This document shows positions 15,804-24,529 of a DNA stretch of 42,334 nt, one piece after another; position 1 is the first letter of the stretch, and every line of letters starts with the position of its first letter. The DNA is from a virus. The notes beneath the pieces were generated by a model. It worked only from the letters and a program-made list of their open reading frames with translations. It was not told where the DNA came from and did not search any database. Location of the stretch: positions 1 through 42,334 of IMG/VR virus record IMGVR_UViG_3300036886_000097; one strand, given 5' to 3'. Made by a program: the position numbers and the translations under genes.

Positions 15804-17585
15804 TCACGAAATTGCACTCACAATTCCGTTGGTAATTGTGATAGAGGTTACGGCTCCGGTGAAGGTAGCTACCCCGTTAGCGGACTTTACGTTACCTGAG
15901 GAATCAATGACGGTTGCTGCGCCTACCATATACCCGTATCCAGAGTTAGCCACAAACCCATTGGCTTGGGCGGTATACTCCCCAACGCACCCAAAAGACC
16001 TACATCCGACGCCCCCATCCGTGTTGAGCATTTGCAACCAGGAGCTATTCACATACACCTGCACTGGGCCTTTTGTGCGGAGGGCCATATCCGCGACTAC
16101 GTCGCCAGTGGTGTGAATTCCAGACGCGCCTATACCGGTGGAGTAACCCCCCGTAGTTGTAAAGGTAAAACCAGCGCCCACTGCAATACTCGCCCCACTC
16201 CATGACGTGATCTTGTCAACCGCGAGGCTGGCGATCTTCCCGCTAGTGACCTGCAAGTCGCCGATTTTCGCTTCCAGGATCGCGGCGTTTGCGATGAGCC
16301 CCGTGGTGATCGCCAGGAGTTGAATATGGCCGGTCCCGACCGCCAGATTCTCGATTCGCACCGCGTCGATGATGGGGGCGTAGGCTAACTTCGCCTGCGA
16401 CACAGCGAAGGCACCCAGCAAATCCTCAGTGATCCCGAGCGGCTTGATGCCCAGAACCCCCGCCGCAATCTGAAGCGCGGACGACAATTTCGTCTGGTCG
16501 ATCTTCGCGGCGTCGAACTTCCCGGCGTCCGAGCCGATGGAGATGTCAACGTAGGGGGTTCCGCCCGCGCCCTCAGCGAGGGAGTTCGTGCGGCCTGCCT
16601 TATCGTAGGACCGGAAGAAGATCCGCCAGGTCTGCGCGGTGATCGGGCAATCCACAAGGAAATTGGCCGCCACGGGGGTGCGCGCAAGCTGCTCCCAGAT
16701 CGGGCCGGGGCGCTTCGCGTCGATCTCCACGCCGCCCCACCGGGGATCACTGGGGGCGGTGAAGGTGACGGCTAGGCGGGTCCGCGTCAACCCGTTCGCG
16801 TCTTTGACCTCTGTGACCGCACACGCCGGGCTGGTGATGTGTCCGGTAAGTTCGACCCCTACTGTATCATTGGGAACCGGCGTCAGATTAACGTTTCTGT
16901 GGGGAGATGCGACAACCTCCAGCGCCCCTCCAAAGGTTGTAGTGATCGGGGAAAGCCATACGGTGATTGCAGCCGTCTCCGCCGGGACTTCCTGCGCAAA
17001 CCAATAGTCGTAGGACCCGGAACTAGAACACGGACCCTCACCTACCTTGACCGGGTCCGCGGTGGTGGGGTTCGCGCAGTAGACCGCAACCCCTGTTATG
17101 TCCGCGATGGTGGAGTTGTAGAACGCCTTCACGATCCAGAAGCGCAGCCCGAAATCGTTCGGATCGCTCAAGACTGCCGTGAGGGCGGTGAAGTACAAAA
17201 ACTGCGAGTCGGGAGGCACGGGAGGAATAACCTGTTGATTCCCGTCCTGGCCATACGCCGCCCCAAAGCCGACCCTCCTGCTCTCCAAGCCGGAGATCGC
17301 GTTGTAGGACGACACGGTAAACGTGTCCCCCCGGAACAACTGAAGCGACCGCTGCCCTGCCGACACTTCGTAGTCTGGTGCGCCCCCGTCCTGGTCTATC
17401 CTGATGCGATAGTGCGTGATGTTGGTCGTGTTGGGCGGAGCCAACCAGGAAAGCAGGTTATCAACGAACCTGAGTTCTCGCGGCGGGTCCGGCCTGCGGT
17501 TCGAGACCTGGAGCATCCGCAATGCCGCCCGCTCGGTGGCGGTGCGCGCCTGCTCTTTGCGTGTGCTGGTTTCGATCTCGCTCAC
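15804..17585 (-). CDS. Central tail / tail-fibre protein (593 aa)
   Basis: A 593-residue protein. Residues about 30-330 contain fibronectin-III-like or similar beta-sandwich domains (RPDPPRELRFVDNLLSWLAP, VEIDAKRPGPIWEQLA, WRIFFRSYDKAGR), and residues about 345-470 have the A/K/I/L-rich trimeric stem pattern found in phage host-specificity proteins (DAAKIDQTKLSSALQIAAG, ITTGLIANAAILEAKIGDLQ). The C-terminal 120 residues are a beta-rich tip (GYSTGIGASGIHTTGDVVAD). It starts with GTG at 17585 in a GTGA overlap with the nozzle candidate. It probably connects the tail to the receptor-binding fibres. There is no signal peptide, unlike the left-end fibres. Confidence 0.7.
   Translation of the reverse strand: MSEIETSTRKEQARTATERAALRMLQVSNRRPDPPRELRFVDNLLSWLAPPNTTNITHYRIRIDQDGGAPDYEVSAGQRSLQLFRGDTFTVSSYNAISGLESRRVGFGAAYGQDGNQQVIPPVPPDSQFLYFTALTAVLSDPNDFGLRFWIVKAFYNSTIADITGVAVYCANPTTADPVKVGEGPCSSSGSYDYWFAQEVPAETAAITVWLSPITTTFGGALEVVASPHRNVNLTPVPNDTVGVELTGHITSPACAVTEVKDANGLTRTRLAVTFTAPSDPRWGGVEIDAKRPGPIWEQLARTPVAANFLVDCPITAQTWRIFFRSYDKAGRTNSLAEGAGGTPYVDISIGSDAGKFDAAKIDQTKLSSALQIAAGVLGIKPLGITEDLLGAFAVSQAKLAYAPIIDAVRIENLAVGTGHIQLLAITTGLIANAAILEAKIGDLQVTSGKIASLAVDKITSWSGASIAVGAGFTFTTTGGYSTGIGASGIHTTGDVVADMALRTKGPVQVYVNSSWLQMLNTDGGVGCRSFGCVGEYTAQANGFVANSGYGYMVGAATVIDSSGNVKSANGVATFTGAVTSITITNGIVSAIS
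15818..15841. other. Perfect 8-bp hairpin at the converging gene ends
   Basis: TCACAATT and AATTGTGA form an 8-bp stem with loop CCGTTGGT, inside the last codons of the minus-strand tail gene and 23 nt past the stop of the plus-strand cassette. There is no U-tract. It may weakly terminate or stabilise the plus-strand mRNA 3' end. Confidence 0.35.
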
Positions 17586-19717
17586 GCGCGATTCCCTCCG
17601 TGCGCCGTAACTGCCACTAAAGCCTTCAGGATCGAACCGACGAAGTTGGACGCCAGTCGGCCTTCCGTCTCAGGGCTGGGGTAGTACGCCTGCACGGAAG
17701 GCCCTGTCAGTCGGAAGATGAACTTGTAGAAGAACCGCTGGCAACCACCCTTCAGGAGGTTGCGGATTCCGGGCCATCCTTGCGGCGCCGGGGCGGATTC
17801 AGCCGCCTTTTCGTTAGTGTCGGTGACCGCTTCCAGGACGCCATCCGTATCCGCGAACCAACCCAACGTCAAGCCGGGATCGCCCATCGTGTCAATGTGT
17901 GTGACCTGCTTCCGCAGGTTGGCGTCCGCGTAGTCTTCCCACTGGCCTTCCCACTCGCCGGCGATGGGGGTGTACGTGACGTTTTGGCCGCTGTCGAAGT
18001 CTTCATCCACCCGGGGGATCAGACCCCCAATCCCCTGCCCGTCGGTGCTGTACAGGTGCTGCTTTGCCGCGTAGTGCCACTTCCGCCACGAATGGTCCGT
18101 CAGGGTCGCGGCGGCGGTGTAGTCCTGATTCAACGCGGTCGTGAATGCGCCCGTGATGAAGTCGTAGACCAGTGCGGTTCCGTCCGTGAAGAACACCCGG
18201 TACTGATTGATCTCGTTCAGCGGGTCGAGGATCGACTGCGCGAACCGTGGCGCCTTGCCGCTGAGAAGGTTCTGGCACCCCTCGCTCAACCACTGAAGCT
18301 GCCCGGACTTCGTGAGGAGTATCACCTCATTGCGCTGCGACACCCAGCAGGCGCCGGCCTGCGTCTCAATGAGCGTCTCCGCAACCGCAATCCCGTGGAT
18401 CGGACTCACGACGGTCCATTCGTGGATCTTGTCGAGCGCCTCCTGCACCAGGAACGAATGTTGGCCCGTGAGCACAAGCAGCACCCTCCCGTCGATAGCG
18501 GGGCAGAAGGCCAGCGGGATCTCTGAAGTCGGCGTCGGCGTGAAGTTGCTCACCGGCCAGCACTCTTCCGGGTTCCCGAGCGGTGCCTTGTCCGTATAGT
18601 CGGACGCCGCTGCGGAATACACCAGGCCGCCGTAGTAGCGGGAGTTGCTGTACGTGTAGGAGAAGTCCAGGCGATTGCCGCCGGTGATGTCCGGTTGCTC
18701 GATGGCAGACCCCGCGCCGCCCCCTAGCGGTATCCCGTACACACGGCCATTCACCCAGGCGATCTTCTTCATGGGGCGCGGCGGGAAGTTGTCCGTGGGC
18801 ATCTCCGCGTCCAGGTTCAGAATCCAGCCGTTGATGGTGTCCGCCACAAGCGACAGGGAGATGGTATCGGCTCCGTCTACCGCCATCGTGAGAGGGCCGT
18901 CAAGCGTGGCGTTGAGGATCTGATACGGAACCTGCCCGCCGTCCACTGTGGCGTAGAAGACGTAGAACAGTTCAGCCTCTTCGCTGGCATCCTTGGCCGC
19001 ATAGGTGAGCCGGTCCAGGTTGCTGACCGTGATCTCGTCGCCGGTGGACTCGGGATCGGTAGCCAGAATCTCGCCGGCATAGACCCCGTTCGAGTAGTGC
19101 CCGGACCCGGAGTTGTACAACCCAACCCAAATCCGCACATGGGTCAGGACCGTGTTCAGTGCGTACTGGGATGCTGCAGACGCCACTGTGGGATTCCCGC
19201 CCACGCAGAAGGCGTCCAAGCCAAAGTACCGTGTGACCAGCAACCCGGTCCCGGTCGAGAATGGCGGCTTGCTGTCGGAATCCCCCCGCACGCCCAAGCC
19301 GTTATACATCACAACCCGGTCGCGCACCATCGCAATGGCCGCTGGCTTCGTCAGGGCGTACCCGGAGTCATACGCCGTGGCGATCTGGAGCGAGTAGGTG
19401 TCTCCCCACAACTGGAAGATGTCGCACTCGATTTCCCGCCAGAATGCCGCACCGACGCCAGAGATCGGCAACACCAACTGAGCGAACGGATGAGTCGTCG
19501 TAGGGTCCCCGCCCGGAGCGTCGAAGAACTGGTAGAATGTGCCGGCGGCGATGTACTCCTTTGCGATGCGCCCGCCGCGCAGGCGAAGATAATTCCCCGG
19601 CATCACGCGAAAGTTCTCGCACGTGACGGCGGAGGAGCGCGGGCGGGCGAGGGGATGCCCCGCCGTCTGCACTCCCGCGAACGCGATTTGCGGAACCGGA
19701 GGATCTTGTTGCGGCAT
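17582..19717 (-). CDS. Tail nozzle / beta-propeller-type tail protein (711 aa)
   Basis: A 711-residue protein of dominantly beta structure. The N-terminal ENFRVMPGNYLRLRGGRIAK region resembles the start of podovirus tail-tube/nozzle proteins (P22 gp10-like in function), which begin with a short 'regions of the phage ... rlRpG' segment. Later sections have repeated W-x-V/x-G-R strands (KIAWVNGRVYGIPLGG, GACWVSQRNEVILLTKSG, GRVLLVLTGQHSFLV) as in a beta-propeller. It sits directly after the adaptor gene (TAACGATG) and before the central tail gene, as expected for a nozzle. Identification rests on position, size and strand pattern, not on a definitive motif. Confidence 0.6.
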   Translation of the reverse strand: MPQQDPPVPQIAFAGVQTAGHPLARPRSSAVTCENFRVMPGNYLRLRGGRIAKEYIAAGTFYQFFDAPGGDPTTTHPFAQLVLPISGVGAAFWREIECDIFQLWGDTYSLQIATAYDSGYALTKPAAIAMVRDRVVMYNGLGVRGDSDSKPPFSTGTGLLVTRYFGLDAFCVGGNPTVASAASQYALNTVLTHVRIWVGLYNSGSGHYSNGVYAGEILATDPESTGDEITVSNLDRLTYAAKDASEEAELFYVFYATVDGGQVPYQILNATLDGPLTMAVDGADTISLSLVADTINGWILNLDAEMPTDNFPPRPMKKIAWVNGRVYGIPLGGGAGSAIEQPDITGGNRLDFSYTYSNSRYYGGLVYSAAASDYTDKAPLGNPEECWPVSNFTPTPTSEIPLAFCPAIDGRVLLVLTGQHSFLVQEALDKIHEWTVVSPIHGIAVAETLIETQAGACWVSQRNEVILLTKSGQLQWLSEGCQNLLSGKAPRFAQSILDPLNEINQYRVFFTDGTALVYDFITGAFTTALNQDYTAAATLTDHSWRKWHYAAKQHLYSTDGQGIGGLIPRVDEDFDSGQNVTYTPIAGEWEGQWEDYADANLRKQVTHIDTMGDPGLTLGWFADTDGVLEAVTDTNEKAAESAPAPQGWPGIRNLLKGGCQRFFYKFIFRLTGPSVQAYYPSPETEGRLASNFVGSILKALVAVTAHGGNRA

Positions 19718-19719
19718 CG

Positions 19720-20394
19720 TTACCTGGCGAACACTGCCTTGTTCCGGGGACCGGGTTCCTTGCGCGAGATGAAACTCAGGATGGCCTGCTCGTACTTCTG
19801 CATCTCAGTGGAGAACCGCTGGTCTCCCTTGCTGTAGCGGTCATTGAGGATTTCGGCCTTCAGGAGATGCACCAGCGGGAACTGGGATTGCTTGGGAATG
19901 TACAGGTCCAGGTCCACTTCGGTGGTGTCGTCAACGAAGGGAATCAACCGGATGTAGGTTCCGCGAAGCGTGAACGCGCTCTCGGGGGGCACGTTCAGTA
20001 CAAGGGACATAACCCCGAGATGGGTTATGTCCGTCTCTTCCCGCGTCAGGTAGTAGCCAGAGGGTTCGTCCTGATCTGTGGCGGCCTCCGCCGCCGCGAC
20101 CGCGGCCGCGTCCTCCCCGATGTACGTCAGAGGAGCAACCACGTTAGGGTCGTCCGTGCTGACGTACCCGATCTCCTCAAAGTGGCTGAAGTCGTCAGGG
20201 AGTTCGTACTCTCGCAGTGCCGCCGTAACGGCTTGGCTCCAACGAACCCGACGCCACGAGACGCGACCGATCACGCCATCCAGGTCCAGTAGGAACTTTG
20301 GGATGACCACATTCCTGAACATGGCCTGGAGCGGGAAGTCCGGTGTAGCGGTACCGCTAGAGTTTGCCAGTGATTCGATCTGTGCAGTCGTCAT
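19720..20394 (-). CDS. Head-tail adaptor (SU10 adaptor-like)
   Basis: A 224-residue protein. The C-terminal half (LDLYIPKQSQFPLVHLLKAEILNDRYSKGDQ and following) has the pattern of the phage adaptor family found downstream of SU10-type capsid genes, where helices contact the portal and a strand domain contacts the nozzle. The N-terminal region contains a DNA/portal-contact type WRRVRWSQAVTAALREYELP segment. It begins at ATG 20394 in an ATGA overlap with the glycosyltransferase-like gene and ends 2 nt before the nozzle gene. Connector role is supported by gene order portal-scaffold-capsid-adaptor-nozzle. Confidence 0.65.
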   Translation of the reverse strand: MTTAQIESLANSSGTATPDFPLQAMFRNVVIPKFLLDLDGVIGRVSWRRVRWSQAVTAALREYELPDDFSHFEEIGYVSTDDPNVVAPLTYIGEDAAAVAAAEAATDQDEPSGYYLTREETDITHLGVMSLVLNVPPESAFTLRGTYIRLIPFVDDTTEVDLDLYIPKQSQFPLVHLLKAEILNDRYSKGDQRFSTEMQKYEQAILSFISRKEPGPRNKAVFAR

Positions 20395-21083
20395 GCGGCC
20401 TCCGGGTTCCAGTCAGCCGGCCCGTAAAACTTCTCTCCTACGTGAAGCACGGCGGTTCCGGTGTCGATCGCCATTGGGATATTCAGGCGTATCATTTTTT
20501 TGCAGACCGAGATGTCTTCGCCCAACTGTTGCTCGTCCTCTCCGACGAGGTACTCGAAGATGCGAAGAGTCTTGTCGGACTTAAAGTTCGCGCGCCTCTT
20601 CTCTTCCTTGCGCTGGCGTTCCTTCTCTCGCCACTCGCTGCGGACGTGAAGGCGGTTCATCTCCTGCGTCCTGTCGTCAAGCCAGTCGCGCGCCGAAAGG
20701 TAGTATTCCTTCAACTTCTCCACGGTGTCTCTCCGCAAGAGAAGGAACGCCGCTCCCACCGCGAACGGCCCACTAAGGAGCGTGTTCTCCGGGAACGCCT
20801 CGCCGGGAGGTATCCACCCATCGACCTCCGCGCTGTACAGCCGTACCGCTGGCCGAACCGGAGGAAGACGCGAGGTGCAGAGTGCCGAGATCGCCGGAAC
20901 ATCGAACTTCAGAAGCCGCACCAGCGCGGCATTCTCCGGCACCATGTCATCGTCCAGGAACAGCACCCAATCCGAATCTGGGCGCATCGAAGAAATCAGG
21001 TTGTTCCTGGCCGCGTGGATCAGCGCGTTCCCGTAGGGCACCAGGCGAACATCCCAGCCTTGCGCCATCGTGTACTCGCACAT
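20391..21083 (-). CDS. GT-A glycosyltransferase-like protein inside the head-tail block
   Basis: A protein of 230 residues from ATG 21083. Motifs are NALIHAARNNLISSM, WVLFLDDDMVPENAALVRLL (DDD metal site), GEDISVCKKM and the late DTGTAVLHVGEKFYG with a conserved His, the usual order of GT2-like enzymes. A charged insert (REKERQRKEEKRRANFKS) interrupts the C-terminal half. The frame is open upstream of ATG 21083 and reads VIPKVDVALASYRSFSV, the expected first strand of the fold, back to an ATC at 21155 preceded by GAGAGG; there is no ATG, GTG or TTG in between. The true start is therefore probably upstream and non-canonical. It may glycosylate a virion protein. Confidence 0.75.
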   Translation of the reverse strand: MCEYTMAQGWDVRLVPYGNALIHAARNNLISSMRPDSDWVLFLDDDMVPENAALVRLLKFDVPAISALCTSRLPPVRPAVRLYSAEVDGWIPPGEAFPENTLLSGPFAVGAAFLLLRRDTVEKLKEYYLSARDWLDDRTQEMNRLHVRSEWREKERQRKEEKRRANFKSDKTLRIFEYLVGEDEQQLGEDISVCKKMIRLNIPMAIDTGTAVLHVGEKFYGPADWNPEAA

Positions 21084-21142
21084 CCTGTGAACATTCAGGA
21101 AGGCGTTTACGGAGAACGATCGGTACGACGCGAGCGCAACGT

Positions 21143-21553
21143 CTACTTTTGGGATGACTGCCTCTCTTGCGCTTTGTTCAGCCGCTTCTGAAGGTCCTGA
21201 ATCAGCACGTTCTGGCTCTCAATCTGCCGTTGCGCTTGCTGAACCTGCACGTCGGCGGGAGTGGTCCTACGCGAATACTCGGCTCCATCGAAGATGTCTC
21301 CAACGGTGGCCTTGCGGTCTTCCAGGGCCGCGATCTCGACGGGGTCACTGGTGACGTACATCCCGAAGCCGTCCGCTTGGGGGTGGAACTGGATCATCGG
21401 ACCCTCGATCATTTCGGTAAGGCCGGAGCTTCCGAAGATCCGCTTGACGGTGGCCCTTGAGCCCAGTTCGACAGGGGCGTAGAACGTCAACGCTCCCCGC
21501 TGTGAATAGAATGCCTGGGGCTGAACTGCTTGCCCGGTTGCTTGCTCTTCCAT
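21143..21553 (-). CDS. Small protein with C-terminal coiled coil, downstream of the capsid gene
   Basis: A 136-residue protein. Residues about 35-105 are beta-rich (TVKRIFGSSGLTEMIEGPM, DGFGMYVTSDPVEIAALED), and residues 110-136 form a coiled coil (VQVQQAQRQIESQNVLIQDL). ATG 21553 with AGGAGAG just upstream is the start; the longer in-frame extension lacks an SD. It lies 67 nt after the major capsid gene, where phages often encode head-completion or decoration proteins. The family is not recognised. Confidence 0.6.
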   Translation of the reverse strand: MEEQATGQAVQPQAFYSQRGALTFYAPVELGSRATVKRIFGSSGLTEMIEGPMIQFHPQADGFGMYVTSDPVEIAALEDRKATVGDIFDGAEYSRRTTPADVQVQQAQRQIESQNVLIQDLQKRLNKAQERQSSQK

Positions 21554-21620
21554 AACTCTCCTGAGAAGTGCGGGGCAGAAGGTGGTCTCCTGCCCCGCCA
21601 GAATCACTGCAACGCGGCGA

Positions 21621-22835
21621 TTACGCCATGTAATCGGTCACGTCATACAGCAGGCCGTGGAACTTCTCCTGCTTGATCTTGTAGCCGTATTCGGTCAAGA
21701 TCTCGTCCTTGTAGCCGTCCGCGCCGTCCTTCAGAACGTCGGGGTACATCGCGGTGTCGCGGTTGATCCCGTTGTTGTTGAGGAACACGTACCAGATCTG
21801 GTCCAGATCGACCGAGAGCGCCATGCCGCCGAAGCCGTTCTTACCGGAAACGCCGTCTTCCAGCATCCAGTCGCGCACCATGCGCCAGACGCCGTGCGGG
21901 GTCTGAACGGTCTGAATGTTCAGGCCGAACTTCTTCTCGCTGGAGGTGATCATCAGCTTGGCCGATGCCCACGCCTGGATCGCCTCGACCACAATGGGGG
22001 ACGCCAGAAGGATCTTCTCTTCCGCGCCGTACCGGAAGCACATCCGGCTGAACTGCATGAGCTTCTTCGGGGTGAGGATGCCGCCGCCGTCCAGAGTGTT
22101 GGTGCTGATGACGTTCCGGAGGCCCTGCTGGCCGCGAATCGGGTAGCCGGTCGCCCCGCCCGTGAGGTTTTCGTACTGCTGGCCCCAGAGCAGTGTAGCG
22201 TTCATCTTCTGCTTGTGCTCGACGAGCTTGTCTTTGTGCTCGCGGTCGCGGTCGCCCTGCGGGGCGCCGTAAGCCTTCGATGCCGCCGCGGTGATGGACA
22301 TGTCGCAGGCGGTCTTCTCGATGCCGAGGTAGGTGATCTTCTTGACGGGAGCGGCGGTCTTCATCGACGGGACCGAACCGTACTCCTCGTGTGCGCTGCC
22401 CAGGATGCGGATAGCGCCGTTGGCTTCGATTGCCGCAACGCCGGAGCCGCCCACATTGCGGACCACCGTCAGCACGTCCCCGGTCTTCCCGGTAATGCGG
22501 CAGATTTCGGGGGCCGCCGAAGAGGCGACTGCGGTCGGCACGCAGAACTGCTCTCCGATCACAAACAGGGTTCCGTCCGTGACCGTGACGGTCGTGGACG
22601 CGGTGGCCGCTCCAACGGCGGCAGCGCTGTTCTGCGCCCAGCGGGCGACGTAATCCGACTCGAACCACTCGACGCGGGTCGAATCGACAGCTTCGCGCTG
22701 CTTCGCTTCGTTCAGGAAGGTCAACAGCGGACCAGTGCGGGGCTCGACCCTGGAAATGTCGGCATCCACGCGCCGGACCAAACGCTCTTCAGTGATTGCG
22801 TGTCCGGTATTGCGGGGGACAATGATGTTAGCCAT
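21621..22835 (-). CDS. Major capsid protein, SU10/DUF5309 type
   Basis: A 404-residue protein of the HK97-like fold, SU10 major capsid subfamily. Diagnostic pieces are the N-terminal arm (ITEERLVRRVDADISRVEPR, GPLLTFLNEAKQREAVDSTR, VEWFESDYV), the beta-hairpin insertion (TVTDGTLFVIGEQFCVP), the spine-helix segment (DREHKDKLVEHKQKMNATLL, WGQQYE) and the P-domain end (LVRDWMLEDG... region around residues 320-340). Size fits the family. ATG 22835 is preceded by AAGGAGG in the loop of a hairpin (22841-22857). It follows the scaffold gene with a 22-nt gap. It should form the icosahedral shell. Confidence 0.85.
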   Translation of the reverse strand: MANIIVPRNTGHAITEERLVRRVDADISRVEPRTGPLLTFLNEAKQREAVDSTRVEWFESDYVARWAQNSAAAVGAATASTTVTVTDGTLFVIGEQFCVPTAVASSAAPEICRITGKTGDVLTVVRNVGGSGVAAIEANGAIRILGSAHEEYGSVPSMKTAAPVKKITYLGIEKTACDMSITAAASKAYGAPQGDRDREHKDKLVEHKQKMNATLLWGQQYENLTGGATGYPIRGQQGLRNVISTNTLDGGGILTPKKLMQFSRMCFRYGAEEKILLASPIVVEAIQAWASAKLMITSSEKKFGLNIQTVQTPHGVWRMVRDWMLEDGVSGKNGFGGMALSVDLDQIWYVFLNNNGINRDTAMYPDVLKDGADGYKDEILTEYGYKIKQEKFHGLLYDVTDYMA

Positions 22836-22840
22836 GACTT

Positions 22841-22857
22841 ACGGCCTCCTTGGCCGT
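22841..22857 (-). promoter_or_regulatory. Hairpin displaying the capsid-gene SD sequence
   Basis: On the minus strand ACGGCC-AAGGA-GGCCGT forms a perfect 6-bp stem with the SD core AAGGA in the loop, ending five bases before the capsid ATG and starting right after the scaffold stop. The structure could tune capsid translation or mark an mRNA processing site between scaffold and capsid. Confidence 0.55.
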
Positions 22858-24111
22858 CTATTCGAATAGTCGTGACAACTTATTGCCCGGCAGATCAACA
22901 AGCGTATCGACGTAGGTTTTCTCGGTCTTGGGTTTCCCAAGGCCGGTGGCGCCGGAACCCGCATTCAGACCTTGACGGACGCGGTCTTGCCCGTTTTCGC
23001 GCTTGGCGATAGTGGCTCCCGTCCGTACCAGATCCTTTGCTTCGTCCCGGCTGATGCCCTTGTTCTGACCCGCCTTGATGAGTTTCGCGGCGGCCAGGAA
23101 ACGTGCGTGCAGTGTCAACGCCTTAGCTTTGATGGGATCCTTGTGCTCCACGTTGATTTTCAGGAGTTCGTCATTCTCCGCCAGCACCCGGTTGAGGGGG
23201 CTGTTCGGGAACTTCTCCCCATCCACGATCAGCGGTTCTTCGCTGTCCGCGTCAAACATGGTGTCCACGATGGGCTTCAGGCCAGGGATGCTCTTCAGTT
23301 CGGTGACGGCCATCTCGTGAGCTTGAGACTGTTGCTCCTGTTGGACCGACCTGCGAACCGACGGGAGCACATCTCCCAGGTCCTTCTGGAGAAGTTCGCT
23401 CTTGAAGGATTCAAGCCGCTTCTCCATCGCCATCATCGTGAAGGGCAGGCCGATGGACAGCATCCGGCGCTTGAACAGGGAAGTCTCGATCTCCGAGGCT
23501 TTCCTGTAGTTGCCTTCCTGCCATGCCGCGTTGTACGCTTCGGCGGCCTGTTCTCCGTTCTCCCACACGTCCCCGATGTCGTTCAGTTTCAGCCGGTCAG
23601 ATGGTGCTGCCACGACCTCTTCCTTGAGCTTCTCGGTGGGCGTTACTTCAGGCGTTTCCTCGGTGTCTTCCGCTGCGGCGGCTGCTTCGCCGTCCAGCTT
23701 CTTCTGGAAGTCCGCGAGGTAGTTCTTCGATTCCTTGGCCCCTGTTGCGGCTGCACCCTTCTGCAGCTTCTGGATCATTGCCTCTTTGTCGGCAAGGCGC
23801 TTTGCAATGAGCTTCTGGTGCTCGTCCTCTAAGTCGAGGTGGTGCTCCTTGGCAAATTGCTGAATGAGCGCTTCAATGTCGGCATCAGCCGATCCATCTT
23901 CGCTTTCGGTGGAGCCGGTTCCGTCCTCGGGTAGTCCCTTGGTTTCTTCGGAACCTTCCGGTTCTGCTTTTGGTACTGACTCCTCGGTGCTGGCTTCTGA
24001 GGACGGAGTAGCCTCGACTGTTCCACTGTCTGCCGGATCTGAGAACAGCCTGGACATGGCTCCGCTGCCAGAAGACACACTAGGTGCCGGAGTCGCTTGC
24101 GGTGTTTCCAT
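22858..24111 (-). CDS. Capsid assembly scaffolding protein
   Basis: A 417-residue, very acidic, Ser/Glu/Pro-rich N-terminus (about residues 1-85) followed by charged helices (ADIEALIQQFAKEHHLDLED, QKLIAKRLADKEAMIQKLQK) and a long helical middle; the C-terminal 50 residues are basic (RENGQDRVRQGLNAGSG). This composition and the place directly before the major capsid gene match phage scaffolds, which template procapsid assembly and then leave. No protease motif is seen. ATG 24111 has AGGAGG 9-10 nt upstream, next to a hairpin at 24125-24140. The next gene upstream is 64 nt away. Confidence 0.75.
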   Translation of the reverse strand: METPQATPAPSVSSGSGAMSRLFSDPADSGTVEATPSSEASTEESVPKAEPEGSEETKGLPEDGTGSTESEDGSADADIEALIQQFAKEHHLDLEDEHQKLIAKRLADKEAMIQKLQKGAAATGAKESKNYLADFQKKLDGEAAAAAEDTEETPEVTPTEKLKEEVVAAPSDRLKLNDIGDVWENGEQAAEAYNAAWQEGNYRKASEIETSLFKRRMLSIGLPFTMMAMEKRLESFKSELLQKDLGDVLPSVRRSVQQEQQSQAHEMAVTELKSIPGLKPIVDTMFDADSEEPLIVDGEKFPNSPLNRVLAENDELLKINVEHKDPIKAKALTLHARFLAAAKLIKAGQNKGISRDEAKDLVRTGATIAKRENGQDRVRQGLNAGSGATGLGKPKTEKTYVDTLVDLPGNKLSRLFE

Positions 24112-24124
24112 CTAATACGACCTC

Positions 24125-24140
24125 CTGGGGTGGTCCCCAG
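24125..24140 (-). promoter_or_regulatory. Hairpin overlapping the scaffold-gene SD sequence
   Basis: CTGGGG-ACCA-CCCCAG on the minus strand is a perfect 6-bp stem whose last bases are part of CCCCAGGAGG, so the stem abuts the AGGAGG site of the scaffold gene. It could limit scaffold translation or act as an RNA end after processing. There is no U-tract, so it is not an intrinsic terminator. Confidence 0.5.
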
Positions 24141-24175
24141 ATTTGAATTTCCAGGCGGGTGGTCCCGACGTGGGT

Positions 24176-24529
24176 TTACTGCTGAGGTTTTTCCGTTCCC
24201 TTGTGCAGCTTCGCGTAGCGCGCGAAGGCGATAGGGAACTCTTCAAAAATCGTAATGCCTGCCTCGAAGTGTGTGGCCCCGTTCAGATTCCCGGCACGTA
24301 CTGCGGCGCGCAACTGCTCCGTGAGAGACTCGACCTCTGCGTTCGCCATTCCAATCAGCACCCGGGGGAACGCCTCGCCCTGCATCAAGTCCCGCAGGAA
24401 CGACTCGTGTTCAAAGTCGTAGGGGAGCCGTGACGGCTTCGGAGGGTTAGGATCGAACGGCAACGGCGGCTCGAACGCCCACTTAATCACGGTGACTAGA
24501 ACGATCCAGATTCGCTTCAGGCGACTCAT
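24176..24529 (-). CDS. Small protein with N-terminal hydrophobic segment, downstream of portal
   Basis: A 117-residue protein. Residues 4-17 (LKRIWIVLVTVIKW) form a hydrophobic, possibly amphipathic helix, followed by a Pro-rich linker (FEPPLPFDPNPPKPSRL) and a helical domain (FLRDLMQGEAFPRVLIGMAN, EVESLTEQLRAAVRAGNL). ATG 24529 overlaps the portal stop as ATGA, so it is translationally coupled to the portal. No family is recognised. It may be a minor head protein or a membrane-associated assembly factor. Confidence 0.6.
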   Translation of the reverse strand: MSRLKRIWIVLVTVIKWAFEPPLPFDPNPPKPSRLPYDFEHESFLRDLMQGEAFPRVLIGMANAEVESLTEQLRAAVRAGNLNGATHFEAGITIFEEFPIAFARYAKLHKGTEKPQQ

